Shown here in pieces: positions 24,656 to 37,405 of a DNA stretch of 64,000 nucleotides (positions are counted from its first letter, which is position 1; each line of letters opens with the position of its first letter). Both the position numbers and the translations under genes were made by a program. Below the pieces are notes generated by a model that was not told where the DNA came from, made no database searches, and saw only the letters and a program-made list of their open reading frames with translations. The DNA is from Sporosarcina sp. ACRSM (GTDB lineage: Bacteria > Bacillota > Bacilli > Bacillales_A > Planococcaceae): positions 1-64,000 of the forward strand of contig NZ_JAKRNU010000002.1 of the NCBI RefSeq assembly GCF_022346545.1, written 5' to 3'.

Positions 24656-24948
24656 CACATTTTTTCATATGCATAGGTCGGCTCGTTGAGTTGAAGATCT
24701 ACTTGCACGTGTAAGTCGTGTCCATCAAAAAACCATGCATCTCTACTTTCGATGTAGAACAGAATACCGTCGTGTTCTGTTTGGACCGCAATCTCCTCGG
24801 GATTCTCCACTTTGACGCCTAGCGAAAAGCCATCATGTAAAGGACTGCTCCCCCCGTATCTGGCATAGAAATTAACGCAATCTCCTGACTCAACATCCAT
24901 TTCTTCCTTGAACCAATTGAGCGCTTCTTCCGATAAGACGATTTTCAT
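24655..24948 (-). CDS. yneR: YneR-like HesB/IscA family protein
   Basis: This 97-residue protein has the HesB-like fold features MKIVLSEEALNWFKEEM, CVNFYARYGG and DGFSLGVKVENPEE seen in B. subtilis YneR and relatives. The three conserved cysteines of true IscA/SufA Fe-S carriers are not present (a single Cys in DCVNFYARYGG), so an Fe-S scaffold role is doubtful. It marks the point where the conserved gene order resumes after the island: yneR, plsY, parE, parC. Confidence 0.8.
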   Translation of the reverse strand: MKIVLSEEALNWFKEEMDVESGDCVNFYARYGGSSPLHDGFSLGVKVENPEEIAVQTEHDGILFYIESRDAWFFDGHDLHVQVDLQLNEPTYAYEKM

Positions 24949-24986
24949 AGTGTGGCACCAGCCTTTCCGTTGCTATCCCCATTGTA

Positions 24987-25589
24987 TTATAACCACTTCA
25001 CTTTTGGCTCGGTTCCTGCTTTGATCCGTCCAATATTGGCACGGTGGCGATAGAATATGAATAGGCCAAATAGACCGATCATAATCATCAAATAGAAATC
25101 TCCGGTTCGAATGTAGTGATAAATGCTATACAAAAATCCGACGACAGATACGATCATCGAACTTAAAGAGACCATTTTCGTCAGTTTCAAAGCGATGAAG
25201 AAAGTGACAAGCACGACGATGAAGACAGGCCAGTGATAGGCAAGGACGACCCCGCCTGATGTAGCAACGGCTTTTCCGCCTTTGAATCGTGCGAATATCG
25301 GAAACATATGGCCGACGACCGCGAGGACCCCTGGAATGAGCGGGTGAACGTTCACAGACGCGAAATAAGGCAATGACAGCAAAAGAACGGCAGCAGTCCC
25401 TTTCAATATATCGAGAGTCGTCACCGCCAGTCCGGCTTTCTTTCCGAGTACCCGGAATGTATTCGTTCCACCAAGGTTACCGCTACCATGTTCCCTGATA
25501 TCCGTTTTGTAAAATAGTTTTCCGATCCAAAGTGCGGATGGAATCGAACCTAGTAAATAGGCGAACAGTAACAATAAGATAAGTTCCAT
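24987..25589 (-). CDS. plsY: Acyl-phosphate:glycerol-3-phosphate acyltransferase PlsY
   Basis: PlsY transfers an acyl group from acyl phosphate to glycerol-3-phosphate, the first step of membrane phospholipid synthesis in Gram-positive bacteria. The 200-residue integral membrane protein has the three family motifs: SIPSALWIGK near 15, GSGNLGGTNTFRVLG near 36-50 and FARFKGGKAVAT near 99-110, plus about five to six helices. It is divergent from parE, as in B. subtilis. Confidence 0.95.
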   Translation of the reverse strand: MELILLLLFAYLLGSIPSALWIGKLFYKTDIREHGSGNLGGTNTFRVLGKKAGLAVTTLDILKGTAAVLLLSLPYFASVNVHPLIPGVLAVVGHMFPIFARFKGGKAVATSGGVVLAYHWPVFIVVLVTFFIALKLTKMVSLSSMIVSVVGFLYSIYHYIRTGDFYLMIMIGLFGLFIFYRHRANIGRIKAGTEPKVKWL

Positions 25590-25820
25590 TTCATACCCCT
25601 TTATAATTGCAGATGTCTGTAATCAGTTTAGCAGAACCGTCCAATCCCGACAATGGGATTCGCATATGAATGACCACGTTAAATCAGAAATAATGAGTGG
25701 GTAAATCAGAAGTTTTACAATGCCGGCATCCGTTTTGTATAGCTAAGTTTTTCCTATCTTCGTTGCATTCAACCGCTTTCTTCTATACAATTAATTGAGC
25801 AAGCTACTGTAAACGTTGAT

Positions 25821-30293
<4,473 letters not shown>

Positions 30294-30296
30294 ACA

Positions 30297-30336
30297 CCAA
30301 AAAAAGTCATGGGGAAACCGCCCATGACTTTTTTGG
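30297..30336. terminator. parEC terminator
   Basis: CCAAAAAAAGTCATGGG pairs with CCCATGACTTTTTTGG around GAAACCG; a U-run follows on both strands. Confidence 0.9.
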
Positions 30337-30433
30337 TTGTTGCAAAGAAAAAACGAACTTTCCATTTAGGAAGTTCGTCAGTACTCAATCTATGGGAAAT
30401 AAAGTATTTAAAAATAAATGTTCAAGCGAATCC

Positions 30434-30613
30434 TCATTGTATTTCGCCATTTGCTAAAGCTTTCTTAATCAAATCTGGTGTTACCACCATCCCAGAATTG
30501 ACGATTTCAAGCGCTTTTTTCTGTAAAGTATCACTTAAATGTAAGTTCTCAAGCTGCAAATTTTTCATTACACGGTTAAATTCAGGAGAATTTAATTGAA
30601 TTTGCTTCAACAT
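30434..30613 (-). CDS. Small hypothetical protein downstream of MerR gene
   Basis: A 59-codon ORF starts at ATG 30613 with AAGGAG eight bases upstream. It reads MLKQIQLNSPEFNRVMKN..., is mainly helical (LHLSDTLQKKALEIVNSG) and ends GEIQ. It begins 23 bases after the MerR-type gene, so the two are probably co-transcribed. No family is recognised; a small partner of the regulator is possible. Confidence 0.6.
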   Translation of the reverse strand: MLKQIQLNSPEFNRVMKNLQLENLHLSDTLQKKALEIVNSGMVVTPDLIKKALANGEIQ

Positions 30614-30635
30614 TAATCACTCCTTCCTATACCTT

Positions 30636-31364
30636 TTATTTCGTTGACATATAAGTAAAAGCACTTTTTAGAAAGTTTTTTTCTTCTTCCGTAAAAGGAT
30701 TGAGTATGTTGGGTTCGTCATATAGATGCGTTGACTTTATTTCAGCTGTGTCTATTTTCGATAACGTTTGATTAGAGAGTGCTACCAAAGGTTTGATAAA
30801 TTTTAAGGCTTCATCAGATTCAGGATTTGTTTCGTTCGCCACAAGTCTTTTTAAATTCATAAAAAATGAAAAGTACTCTTTATCTAAATTAAGTCTTTCT
30901 TCACTTCTGAAATTGTGAATAGAATCTTTGATTTTACTATATTCATTAAGATTTTCCTCTTCAAAAAGAATTGAATGAATAATAAAGCAAAATAATTTCA
31001 CATCTATCTTTTCGTGGGCTGAGATGATTGACTCCATATGATTTAACTGATCAATGTTCTGGCGAATTCTCTCTAGTTCTACAACAAGTTCTCTTTTTTT
31101 AAATGCAATTGAGTGGCTAAGTTGCTGTGCCTCTATATATTGGGATTCTAATAAATCCGCGATGTCTTTAAGGGAAAATCCAATGAATATAAGAGATTGT
31201 ATCTGTTGTAGACGTGAGAGATCATCCAGACTATAAAGTCGGTGTCCTCCTTCTGTATAGTCAGTTGGTAATAGCAAGCCAATTTTATCGTAATATCTAA
31301 GTGTTCGGATGGTAACTCCCGTTTGCTTAGCCAATTGCCCAATTGTCAACATATTATCTGACAT
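30636..31364 (-). CDS. MerR family transcriptional regulator with TipA-like effector part
   Basis: The 242-residue protein has an N-terminal MerR winged helix (LTIGQLAKQTGVTIRTLRYYDKIGLL, residues 5-30; GGHRLYSLDDLSRLQQI) and the usual coiled-coil dimer helix (about 80-115). The C-terminal half is helical and resembles the effector regions of TipA/YfmP-like regulators, with no cysteine metal site, so it likely senses a small molecule. It lies between a small membrane protein gene (upstream, 31380) and a 59-residue ORF (downstream), all on the same strand. Confidence 0.85.
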   Translation of the reverse strand: MSDNMLTIGQLAKQTGVTIRTLRYYDKIGLLLPTDYTEGGHRLYSLDDLSRLQQIQSLIFIGFSLKDIADLLESQYIEAQQLSHSIAFKKRELVVELERIRQNIDQLNHMESIISAHEKIDVKLFCFIIHSILFEEENLNEYSKIKDSIHNFRSEERLNLDKEYFSFFMNLKRLVANETNPESDEALKFIKPLVALSNQTLSKIDTAEIKSTHLYDEPNILNPFTEEEKNFLKSAFTYMSTK

Positions 31365-31379
31365 ACGAAATCCCCTTTT

Positions 31380-31715
31380 CTATATTTTTTCTATGCCTTT
31401 AATATAGGGTACAGCAGGATAATAATATGGTTTTTGAAAAGCAATCCGAATAATAGCATTCATAATGATTAAAGTTTCCATAGCCAATAAAGCGTACTTT
31501 ACCCATGGAGGAAGGAGACTGCTAATAATAAACAGTGGAAAAATAGTCAAATGGAAGTTAAGTGCTTTGCGGCTCGACTCCCAGTAATATAAATTTCTCT
31601 TCCTTGTAACTAAATACAAAATAAGCGGAGGGATCACACCAAGAAATAGTGAAATTCCAAGCATTATTTGTACAGAAAAAATTTCCTTTTTGGATGGTTT
31701 ATTCATTTTGGTCAC
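31380..31715 (-). CDS. Small membrane protein (DUF4870-like)
   Basis: The 111-residue protein has about three hydrophobic helices (MLGISLFLGVIPPLILYLV, FHLTIFPLFIISSLLPPWV, ALLAMETLIIMNAIIRIAF) and the intervening RNLYYWESSRKALNFHLT segment typical of the DUF4870/Tic20-like proteins (FxxxxSRxALNFxLT). It begins the operon that includes the MerR gene 15 bases on, which may regulate it. Function unknown. Confidence 0.75.
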   Translation of the reverse strand: MTKMNKPSKKEIFSVQIMLGISLFLGVIPPLILYLVTRKRNLYYWESSRKALNFHLTIFPLFIISSLLPPWVKYALLAMETLIIMNAIIRIAFQKPYYYPAVPYIKGIEKI

Positions 31716-31888
31716 CTTTCCTATTTATCTTAAATATAAGCATAAAAGGTGACGTAGGGAGAGAATCAAGGAAATTTATTTTTTCTACTTCGAGATTTTA
31801 TTAATATAAACTCGTTATTATTGATTTTTCACTCCCTGACAACTGACACCCACTTCAAATGATTCGCAAGGAGGGGAAGTAGAGTAGT

Positions 31889-33265
31889 TCAAAGCCAGGC
31901 TTGTTTTAAGAGCTTCACGCCTTCATTTATTTCTTCACAACTAAGATTACTAAAACCAAGTTTGATAATCGGTTCATTAGAATGGTTATGAATGAAGTAG
32001 ATGGAAGTCGGGTATACTTTAACGCCATAAGAGGCGGCACGTTCAATGAACCATTCCTCTGAACGTTTTTGATGTATTTTCGCTAATACATACAAACCAG
32101 ATTGCTCTCCAATAATGGAAATATGTTGCTGGAATTGCTTGTTCAACGCTGATACGATGCACTGCATTTTTCGCTTATAAACAAGACGCATCCGTTTAAT
32201 ATGCCGGTTCCATTCTCCTTCTTCCATAAACTTGGCCATTGTCAGTTGGCTAAGAAGGGAAGTGGTACACTCAAAACACCGGAACTGCTTTCTATAACGG
32301 TTTAAAAGAAGTTTTGGCAGTACCATATAACTTAGACGAATTCCCGGCAGAAAGGACTTGGAGAAATTCCCTAGGTAAATCACTTTTTTGGCATCAATGG
32401 AAGCAAGTGCAGGAAATGGTCGTTGTGTATAGCGGAATTCACTATCATAGTCATCTTCGATAATATAGCCTTTTCTCTTAGTAGCCCACTGGATGAGCTT
32501 ATGCCTTTGCTGAATGGACATGCTTACGCCCATTGGGCTTTGGTGGGAGGGTGTCACATAAATTAAGCGTGACGCCCTATTTTCCAATTGTGAAAAATCT
32601 GCACCTGTTTCCTCGACTGGTAACGTTTCAAGGGCGAAACGATGGAATAGAAATGCCTCTTTTGCTCCGTCATAGCCTGGGTCCTCTACGATCAAGCTCG
32701 AGAACTCATCCTTTAGAATTTGTCCGAGATGAATCAACATTTGTTGGGTGCTGCTACCGATGATAATGGCACTTGGATCAGCCTTCACTCCGCGAGATTG
32801 GAGTAAATAGGCAGCGATTTGTTTACGCAAATCCATTTCACCAAAAGGACCCCCGTATTGAAAACTCTCCTGTAAGGTCAGTATTGAATTCGAAATCCTC
32901 CTCCAAGCTTTTAAAGGAAAGTTTGTCTGATCTACAGCCCCTGCTTTAAAATCAACAACAAATGTTAACGGCTCTGTTTGTTTGCTAAGTATAGGAATGA
33001 CTTCCTCCGGAAATAAACACGGCTCTATTTCATTAACAAAGTAGCCTTTTCTTGCTTTACCTCGAATATAGCCTTCCGCAATAAGCTGATCATAAGCCAT
33101 CAATGTCGTATTGCGGCTGACTTGCAAGGAGTCTGCCAACTGGCGTATTGAATGTAATTGTTTATTGGCAGGTAGGTCATCGTGTTCAATCAGCATTTTA
33201 AAACGTTCATAGATCTGTTTGTATTTAGCAGATTGGTCATCCAAAGCAAAAATGAAATTTTTCAT
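31889..33265 (-). CDS. MocR-type regulator (GntR winged helix fused to aminotransferase)
   Basis: The 458-residue protein joins a GntR winged helix (about 10-75: YKQIYERFKMLIEHDDLPAN, SIRQLADSLQVSRNTTLMAYD) to a fold-type I aminotransferase domain. YIIEDDYDSEF supplies the PLP-contact Asp and YLGNFSKSFLPGIRLSYMVLP the PLP Lys near 300. PdxR/MocR proteins sense PLP or amines and usually control a divergent gene, here the PaiB-type flavoprotein gene. The second of two adjacent ATGs is preferred because GAGGGG lies six bases before it. Confidence 0.88.
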   Translation of the reverse strand: MKNFIFALDDQSAKYKQIYERFKMLIEHDDLPANKQLHSIRQLADSLQVSRNTTLMAYDQLIAEGYIRGKARKGYFVNEIEPCLFPEEVIPILSKQTEPLTFVVDFKAGAVDQTNFPLKAWRRISNSILTLQESFQYGGPFGEMDLRKQIAAYLLQSRGVKADPSAIIIGSSTQQMLIHLGQILKDEFSSLIVEDPGYDGAKEAFLFHRFALETLPVEETGADFSQLENRASRLIYVTPSHQSPMGVSMSIQQRHKLIQWATKRKGYIIEDDYDSEFRYTQRPFPALASIDAKKVIYLGNFSKSFLPGIRLSYMVLPKLLLNRYRKQFRCFECTTSLLSQLTMAKFMEEGEWNRHIKRMRLVYKRKMQCIVSALNKQFQQHISIIGEQSGLYVLAKIHQKRSEEWFIERAASYGVKVYPTSIYFIHNHSNEPIIKLGFSNLSCEEINEGVKLLKQAWL

Positions 33266-33413
33266 CATATTCCCCTCTGACATGTCTGTTTTATTTAAAC
33301 TGTATCTTTTTATATGTCAATAAGTATATTACGATGATAAAGAATTATCAAAAAACGTCCTAACTTTTTTGAAATGAAGGGGACTAATCTTGTCAAAGAA
33401 GGAGCAAGCGATC

Positions 33414-34034
33414 ATGTATATTCCAAAATATTTTCAAGTCAAAGATATGGATGAAATTGTGAAAATGATTGAGAAGAACTCATTTGCAACAGTCGTCACA
33501 ACAAAAAAAGGGAAGCCTATTGCTTCTCATCTATCATTACAACTTTTAAAGGAGGGAGAGGATTATTTCATAACTGGACATATGGCATACGGAAACCCAC
33601 AATGGAGAACATTTGAAACTTGCGAAAGTATTCTAGTCATCTTTCAAGGTCCACATGCTTACATTTCTTCTTCATGGTATGAAAATGAAAATGTACCAAC
33701 CTGGAATTACCAGGCAGTTCATATGTATGGGCAAGCAAGCATTCTAGGTGAAGAAGAGTTAAAACAAGATCTGACAGCGTTATTAGAGAAGTATGAGAAA
33801 CATCGTAAACATCCGGTTTTATGGGATACCTTATCGCCACAATTATTGGAAAAGCAATTAAAAGGAATCGTCGGTTTTAAAATAAAAGTGCAAGAAGTTC
33901 AAGCCGCTTATAAACTAAGTCAAAATCGACATGAAGGGGATTATCATAATATCATTGAAGAATTACAAAAAGAAGAAGATCCGAATTCTCTAGCATTGGC
34001 AGAAGAGATGAAAAAACTGCAAAATGATAAATAA
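33414..34034 (+). CDS. paiB: PaiB-type FMN-binding split-barrel protein
   Basis: The 206-residue protein has the PaiB family pattern: MYIPKYFQVKDMDEIVKMIE, KPIASHLSLQLL, YFITGHMAYGNPQWRTFE, ILVIFQGPHAYISSSWYENE and VPTWNYQAVHMYG. It is a PNPOx-like split barrel that binds flavin; B. subtilis PaiB is described as a negative regulator of protease and sporulation genes. AAGGAG places the start at ATG 33414; an earlier TTG overlaps that site. It is divergent from the MocR gene, which probably controls it. Confidence 0.88.
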   Translation: MYIPKYFQVKDMDEIVKMIEKNSFATVVTTKKGKPIASHLSLQLLKEGEDYFITGHMAYGNPQWRTFETCESILVIFQGPHAYISSSWYENENVPTWNYQAVHMYGQASILGEEELKQDLTALLEKYEKHRKHPVLWDTLSPQLLEKQLKGIVGFKIKVQEVQAAYKLSQNRHEGDYHNIIEELQKEEDPNSLALAEEMKKLQNDK

Positions 34035-34072
34035 GCTCGAATGTTTTACACACAATGGCGAGGGGGGAAAGG

Positions 34073-34783
34073 ATGAGTCAACCAATCATAGAGCGGATCA
34101 TGGTTGGAAAGCCGCAAACATTTGGAGAAAAAGAAGCGAAACGGCCAATGGACCGTGAATGGACAAGTGGCATTGTGAAGCAACTTGTTCATGGGAAGAT
34201 TTGGGCGGGAAAAACGAATCTTCAGGGGGACGGGCAAGCCGACCTCAAACATCATGGGGGAGCGGAAAAAGCAATATTTGTCTACCCTGTCTCTCATTAT
34301 GCTTATTGGCAAATCAAGCTGCAAGACCAAGACTTTAGAATTGGCGCTTTTGGTGAAAACTTGGCTGTTCAACATATCGTTGAAGATGACTTGTGTATTG
34401 GCGATATTTTTCAAATCGGTGGTGCAATCGTACAAGTTTCGCAGCCAAGACAGCCTTGTTGGAAGCCGGCAAGACGTTGGAAGATTATAGATTTGGCTTT
34501 ACAAATACAACAAGAAGGCATGACAGGCTGGTATTTTCGCGTTCTGAAAGAAGGGGAATTCCAAGCAGGGGATGTACTTCAACTTCGAGAGAGGCCATTT
34601 CCAGAATGGACTGTTACTAGATGCAATGATGTGATGCATAATCAACAACATGATTTAGAACTGGCAGCTAGACTTGCTTCTTGTGAGCTTCTTTCACCTA
34701 ACTGGCGTAATACATTACGCAAACGGGCGCAAGGTGAAGGGAAATCGGATATTCGTAATCGAATAATAGGACCGAATGAATAA
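34073..34783 (+). CDS. MOSC domain protein (YiiM-like)
   Basis: The 236-residue protein has a MOSC core: GDGQADLKHHGGAEKAIFVY near 52-71, GAFGENLAV near 95 and SQPRQPCWKPARRW near 128 with the conserved Cys thought to bind sulfur or molybdenum cofactor. A C-terminal 3-alpha domain (TVTRCNDVMHNQQHDLELAARL) matches YiiM. MOSC proteins deliver sulfur or detoxify N-hydroxylated compounds using Mo cofactor. GGGGGGAAAGG directly precedes the ATG. It follows paiB by 38 bases, so read-through is likely. Confidence 0.88.
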   Translation: MSQPIIERIMVGKPQTFGEKEAKRPMDREWTSGIVKQLVHGKIWAGKTNLQGDGQADLKHHGGAEKAIFVYPVSHYAYWQIKLQDQDFRIGAFGENLAVQHIVEDDLCIGDIFQIGGAIVQVSQPRQPCWKPARRWKIIDLALQIQQEGMTGWYFRVLKEGEFQAGDVLQLRERPFPEWTVTRCNDVMHNQQHDLELAARLASCELLSPNWRNTLRKRAQGEGKSDIRNRIIGPNE

Positions 34784-34821
34784 TCCCCAAACATATTCTA
34801 AGGGCCTTTCGTAGCGAAGTA

Positions 34822-34864
34822 AAAAGTCCACTTTCTCAATCTTGAAAACGAGAAAGTGGACTTT
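34822..34864. terminator. Terminator after MOSC gene
   Basis: AAAGTCCACTTTCTC pairs perfectly with GAGAAAGTGGACTTT around a 12-base loop. Confidence 0.8.
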
Positions 34865-34959
34865 AATTATCTTCAGGTGAATTGCTGGAAATTTATGATT
34901 TCAAAATCATTGCGATTTGCTATACTACAATGAATAGAATATATTCAGAGGAGCCCGAG

Positions 34960-35430
34960 ATGGAATTACATAAGTACTGTGAAACTTTCAAGTCTGCAAT
35001 TGAGCACTACACATTAACAGAAGATCAGCTTTATTTCACTGATACACCAAAGGAAGCTGTTGCATTGGCAGCTGAAGACCCAGATCGTCAACCGATATTG
35101 GCAATAAAAGACGGTCTACTCGTCACATTCTTTGTCTTACATCAAAACGAGGGAGTCAAGCCATATTCCGACAATGAACAAGCGATACTTGTAAGAACCT
35201 TTTCAACTTGCTTTTATCATCTCGGAAAAGGCTATGGAACGGAAGCATTGTTGGCATTGCCGCAATACTTGAAAATGAATTATTCCAGAATCAATGAAAT
35301 TATTTTGGCAGTCAATTATCGAAATGAAGTTGCACAAGGTCTATACAAAAAATGTGGTTTTATCGATACAGGTTTACGAGCAATGGGGAAAAAAGGTGAA
35401 CTTATTGTGATGAGCCATCGTTTCGACTGA
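34960..35430 (+). CDS. GNAT family N-acetyltransferase
   Basis: The 156-residue protein has the GNAT acetyl-CoA motif LGKGYGTEALLALPQYLK near 88-105 and the C-terminal AVNYRNEVAQGLYKKCGFIDTG. It should transfer an acetyl group to an unidentified amine. AGAGGAG lies seven bases before ATG 34960; a longer reading from 34882 runs through the promoter region. Confidence 0.85.
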   Translation: MELHKYCETFKSAIEHYTLTEDQLYFTDTPKEAVALAAEDPDRQPILAIKDGLLVTFFVLHQNEGVKPYSDNEQAILVRTFSTCFYHLGKGYGTEALLALPQYLKMNYSRINEIILAVNYRNEVAQGLYKKCGFIDTGLRAMGKKGELIVMSHRFD

Positions 35431-35530
35431 TTAAATCCGGATACTTGTTCTGTTTATTCTAAAAATTTAGATTAGCGGAAAGAATGGTTGAAGGTTATAT
35501 GTTAGAATGATGGTTAATGGGGGTGGGGGG

Positions 35531-35746
35531 ATGAACGAAGATAAAGAAACACCCGAAAGAAGAAGGGAAAGGCTACGACAAGAAGAGTCAAAAAGAAACC
35601 CAACCGGAAATATGAGCGATGCTTTCAATAAGGCGGAAACTGGCAACCTTGCTGAATTGGTAGGGGGATTAGGCTGGAAAGGCACTGGCATACTCATACT
35701 TGTTATCATCATTGCTTTTATAATTATATCAATGATTGTTAGATAA
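35531..35746 (+). CDS. DUF6366 family small membrane protein
   Basis: The 71-residue product has a charged N-terminus (NEDKETPERRRERLRQEESK), the segment GNLAELVGGLGWKGTG and one C-terminal helix (ILILVIIIAFIIISMIV). This corresponds to the DUF6366 family common in Bacillales. GGGGTGGGGGG precedes the ATG. Function unknown; the tail should anchor it in the membrane with the charged part inside. Confidence 0.7.
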   Translation: MNEDKETPERRRERLRQEESKRNPTGNMSDAFNKAETGNLAELVGGLGWKGTGILILVIIIAFIIISMIVR

Positions 35747-35756
35747 AGTAATATTA

Positions 35757-35794
35757 AAAAAGAGGAAGCTGGAGCATTGTCTAGCTTCTTTTTA
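35757..35794 (+). terminator. Terminator after DUF6366 gene
   Basis: AAAAAGAGGAAGCT pairs with AGCTTCTTTTT around a loop of about 12 bases. Confidence 0.7.
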
Positions 35795-35899
35795 TGGTAC
35801 CTATATTTGAAACTTATTATATTTAGTAATAGAGGTATAAATGTTTGAATATTATGTGATTAAGGTAACGTAAAAGTAAATGAATTAGGGGGGACATTA

Positions 35900-36550
35900 A
35901 TGTATACACCTATCATAACAAATTTTTCTACTAAATACGGTAACAATCGCTGGAAATCAAAGAGTCTAAAAATAGGTAGGGATGTATTTTTATCCAGTGA
36001 CTTGGAGTATGATAATTGGTTGTTTATAGAGTGTAACCCGCACGTTATTAGTTATTGTGAGCAACCCTTTGAAATTAAGTTGCCTATGGAGAATACGATT
36101 CGTTCATCAATTCCTAATATGTGGATTTTATATGATGATGGTACAGAAGAAATAAGGGAGATAAAGTATTCGAATGATTTACAAGAAAATAGGGTATTAA
36201 CAAAAATAGAAATACAGCAAAAATGGTGTGAAAAAAATGATTTAGTTCATAAAGTAGTTACCGAAAAAGATCTTAGACTAAATCGGTTTCTCCTTACAAA
36301 TTATAAAATTATAATAAGTTTACTAAAGAGTGGTAAATATTTAAACGAAGCGATCAGAAGCGATATATTGGATCAAGTTAAAAGAGATAAGAAGACATCT
36401 ATCCATAAATTACTTAACATATCTTCGGGATTGATGGTTGAAAATTTATTTTCGAATATAGCATTGTTGATATTCATGGGAGAACTATATGCTGATTTAG
36501 ATTGCAACTATTTTGGAATTAATTCTGAGGTATATCTAATAAATGATTAA
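35900..36550 (+). CDS. Lone TnsA-like endonuclease with altered active site
   Basis: The 216-residue protein resembles TnsA, the restriction-like nuclease that cuts 5' ends in Tn7-like transposition. FLSSDLEYDNWLFIECNPHV (about 30-50, catalytic Glu in LEYD) and SYCEQPFEI match the N-terminal domain, and TEEIREIKYS provides the Lys. The catalytic Asp, normally in a PDF-like motif, is replaced by Asn (SIPNMWILYDDG). The C-terminal half (VVTEKDLRLNRFLLTNYKII) matches the TnsA winged helix. No TnsB, TnsC or TnsD gene lies near, so it is an orphan, either a relic or a repurposed protein. Base composition is AT-richer than its neighbours. Confidence 0.75.
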   Translation: MYTPIITNFSTKYGNNRWKSKSLKIGRDVFLSSDLEYDNWLFIECNPHVISYCEQPFEIKLPMENTIRSSIPNMWILYDDGTEEIREIKYSNDLQENRVLTKIEIQQKWCEKNDLVHKVVTEKDLRLNRFLLTNYKIIISLLKSGKYLNEAIRSDILDQVKRDKKTSIHKLLNISSGLMVENLFSNIALLIFMGELYADLDCNYFGINSEVYLIND

Positions 36551-36593
36551 AGCATAACCTTCAGGAAGTGGATTCTTAGCCTATAATAACGGA

Positions 36594-36640
36594 GATATAC
36601 AGAAACCAGCAGCATTTTAGGGTTCTGTATATTTTTTTGT
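36594..36640 (+). terminator. Terminator after TnsA-like gene
   Basis: ATATACAGAAACC pairs, with a single bulge, with GGTTCTGTATAT, followed by a run of seven T. Confidence 0.8.
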
Positions 36641-36986
36641 GTAACTATAAGTGTAATTGAATTTATTTGTTTTCAAAATGTGTTTAAGTTTTAAGAAGTC
36701 AAAACCTAAATATTTATGTCTTTATATAGCAATTTCTCATTTTATCTCACTGTTCCAAGTATACTTATTCAACGAAACACAACTATCGATAATATATATT
36801 ATGTAAACTAAAATGTTTTTAAGATAAAAGAGGTATTTTGAATCGGATCCCCTTTGCGTACTTGCGGCGCTACATTCAAACCGTACTTAGCTGATCCTGG
36901 TTTCTTCTCTCGTTAGCAACTCGTATATTCGTACGCTGTATTTGTATGTAATCACATCATCACCTTGGCACATACTTTTACATAAG

Positions 36987-37030
36987 CGATTTCCGATATG
37001 GAACCTTTAAACTTCCATATCGGAAAATCG
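36987..37030. repeat. Long inverted repeat in the gap
   Basis: CGATTTCCGATATGGAA pairs with TTCCATATCGGAAAATCG with one bulge; loop of nine bases. No U-run follows, so it is not an ordinary terminator. Confidence 0.55.
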
Positions 37031-37186
37031 GTTTGTGTCTCCATAAAATACGGTGATTTCAAAGCTACGGTTGGGATTGATCTTATTTCCTTATATGACA
37101 TCCATCTTAGTAGAATTCATTCCTTTAAATGGCTGTGATATAGCTTAAATTTCACGCTTTTATTGAATAAAATGCTCGAATATAAG

Positions 37187-37229
37187 AACAAAGCAGCATG
37201 GCGATTCTGAACCGCCATGCTGCTTTGTT
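37187..37229. terminator. Isolated strong hairpin, probable terminator
   Basis: AACAAAGCAGCATGGCG pairs perfectly with CGCCATGCTGCTTTGTT. It lies 177 bases after the end of the MerR-type gene on the minus strand, with no other gene close on either side. Confidence 0.6.
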
Positions 37230-37405
37230 GCTAGCGGAACGATTCTTTTCTACCCCCTTATCATGAATTACTGCAGCTACAAGCTGTTTAAACGCTCCAT
37301 ATAGCCCTCTTGAGAGATAAAAAGCGCTAGAGGCGATTTAACGCTGTTCAAGGTGTTTCTCCGCCCCACTCCTCTCAACTTATCCAGTAAAGGTTGCTGA
37401 ATCGT

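Larger units (their letters stand above)
36641..37405. other. Long gap without recognisable genes
   Basis: About 765 bases lack any credible ORF. It contains a long inverted repeat at 36987-37030 (CGATTTCCGATATGGAA and its complement around CCTTTAAAC) and an isolated terminator hairpin near 37187. Short coding-like patches on the minus strand (ITYKYSVRIYELLTREETR) end in stops and could be remains of a decayed gene. I cannot name it. Confidence 0.5.

Noticed and set aside
30309..30599. Plus-strand ORF of 96 codons after parC
   Set aside because: It starts inside the parEC terminator and is antisense to a 59-codon ORF with a good ribosome site.
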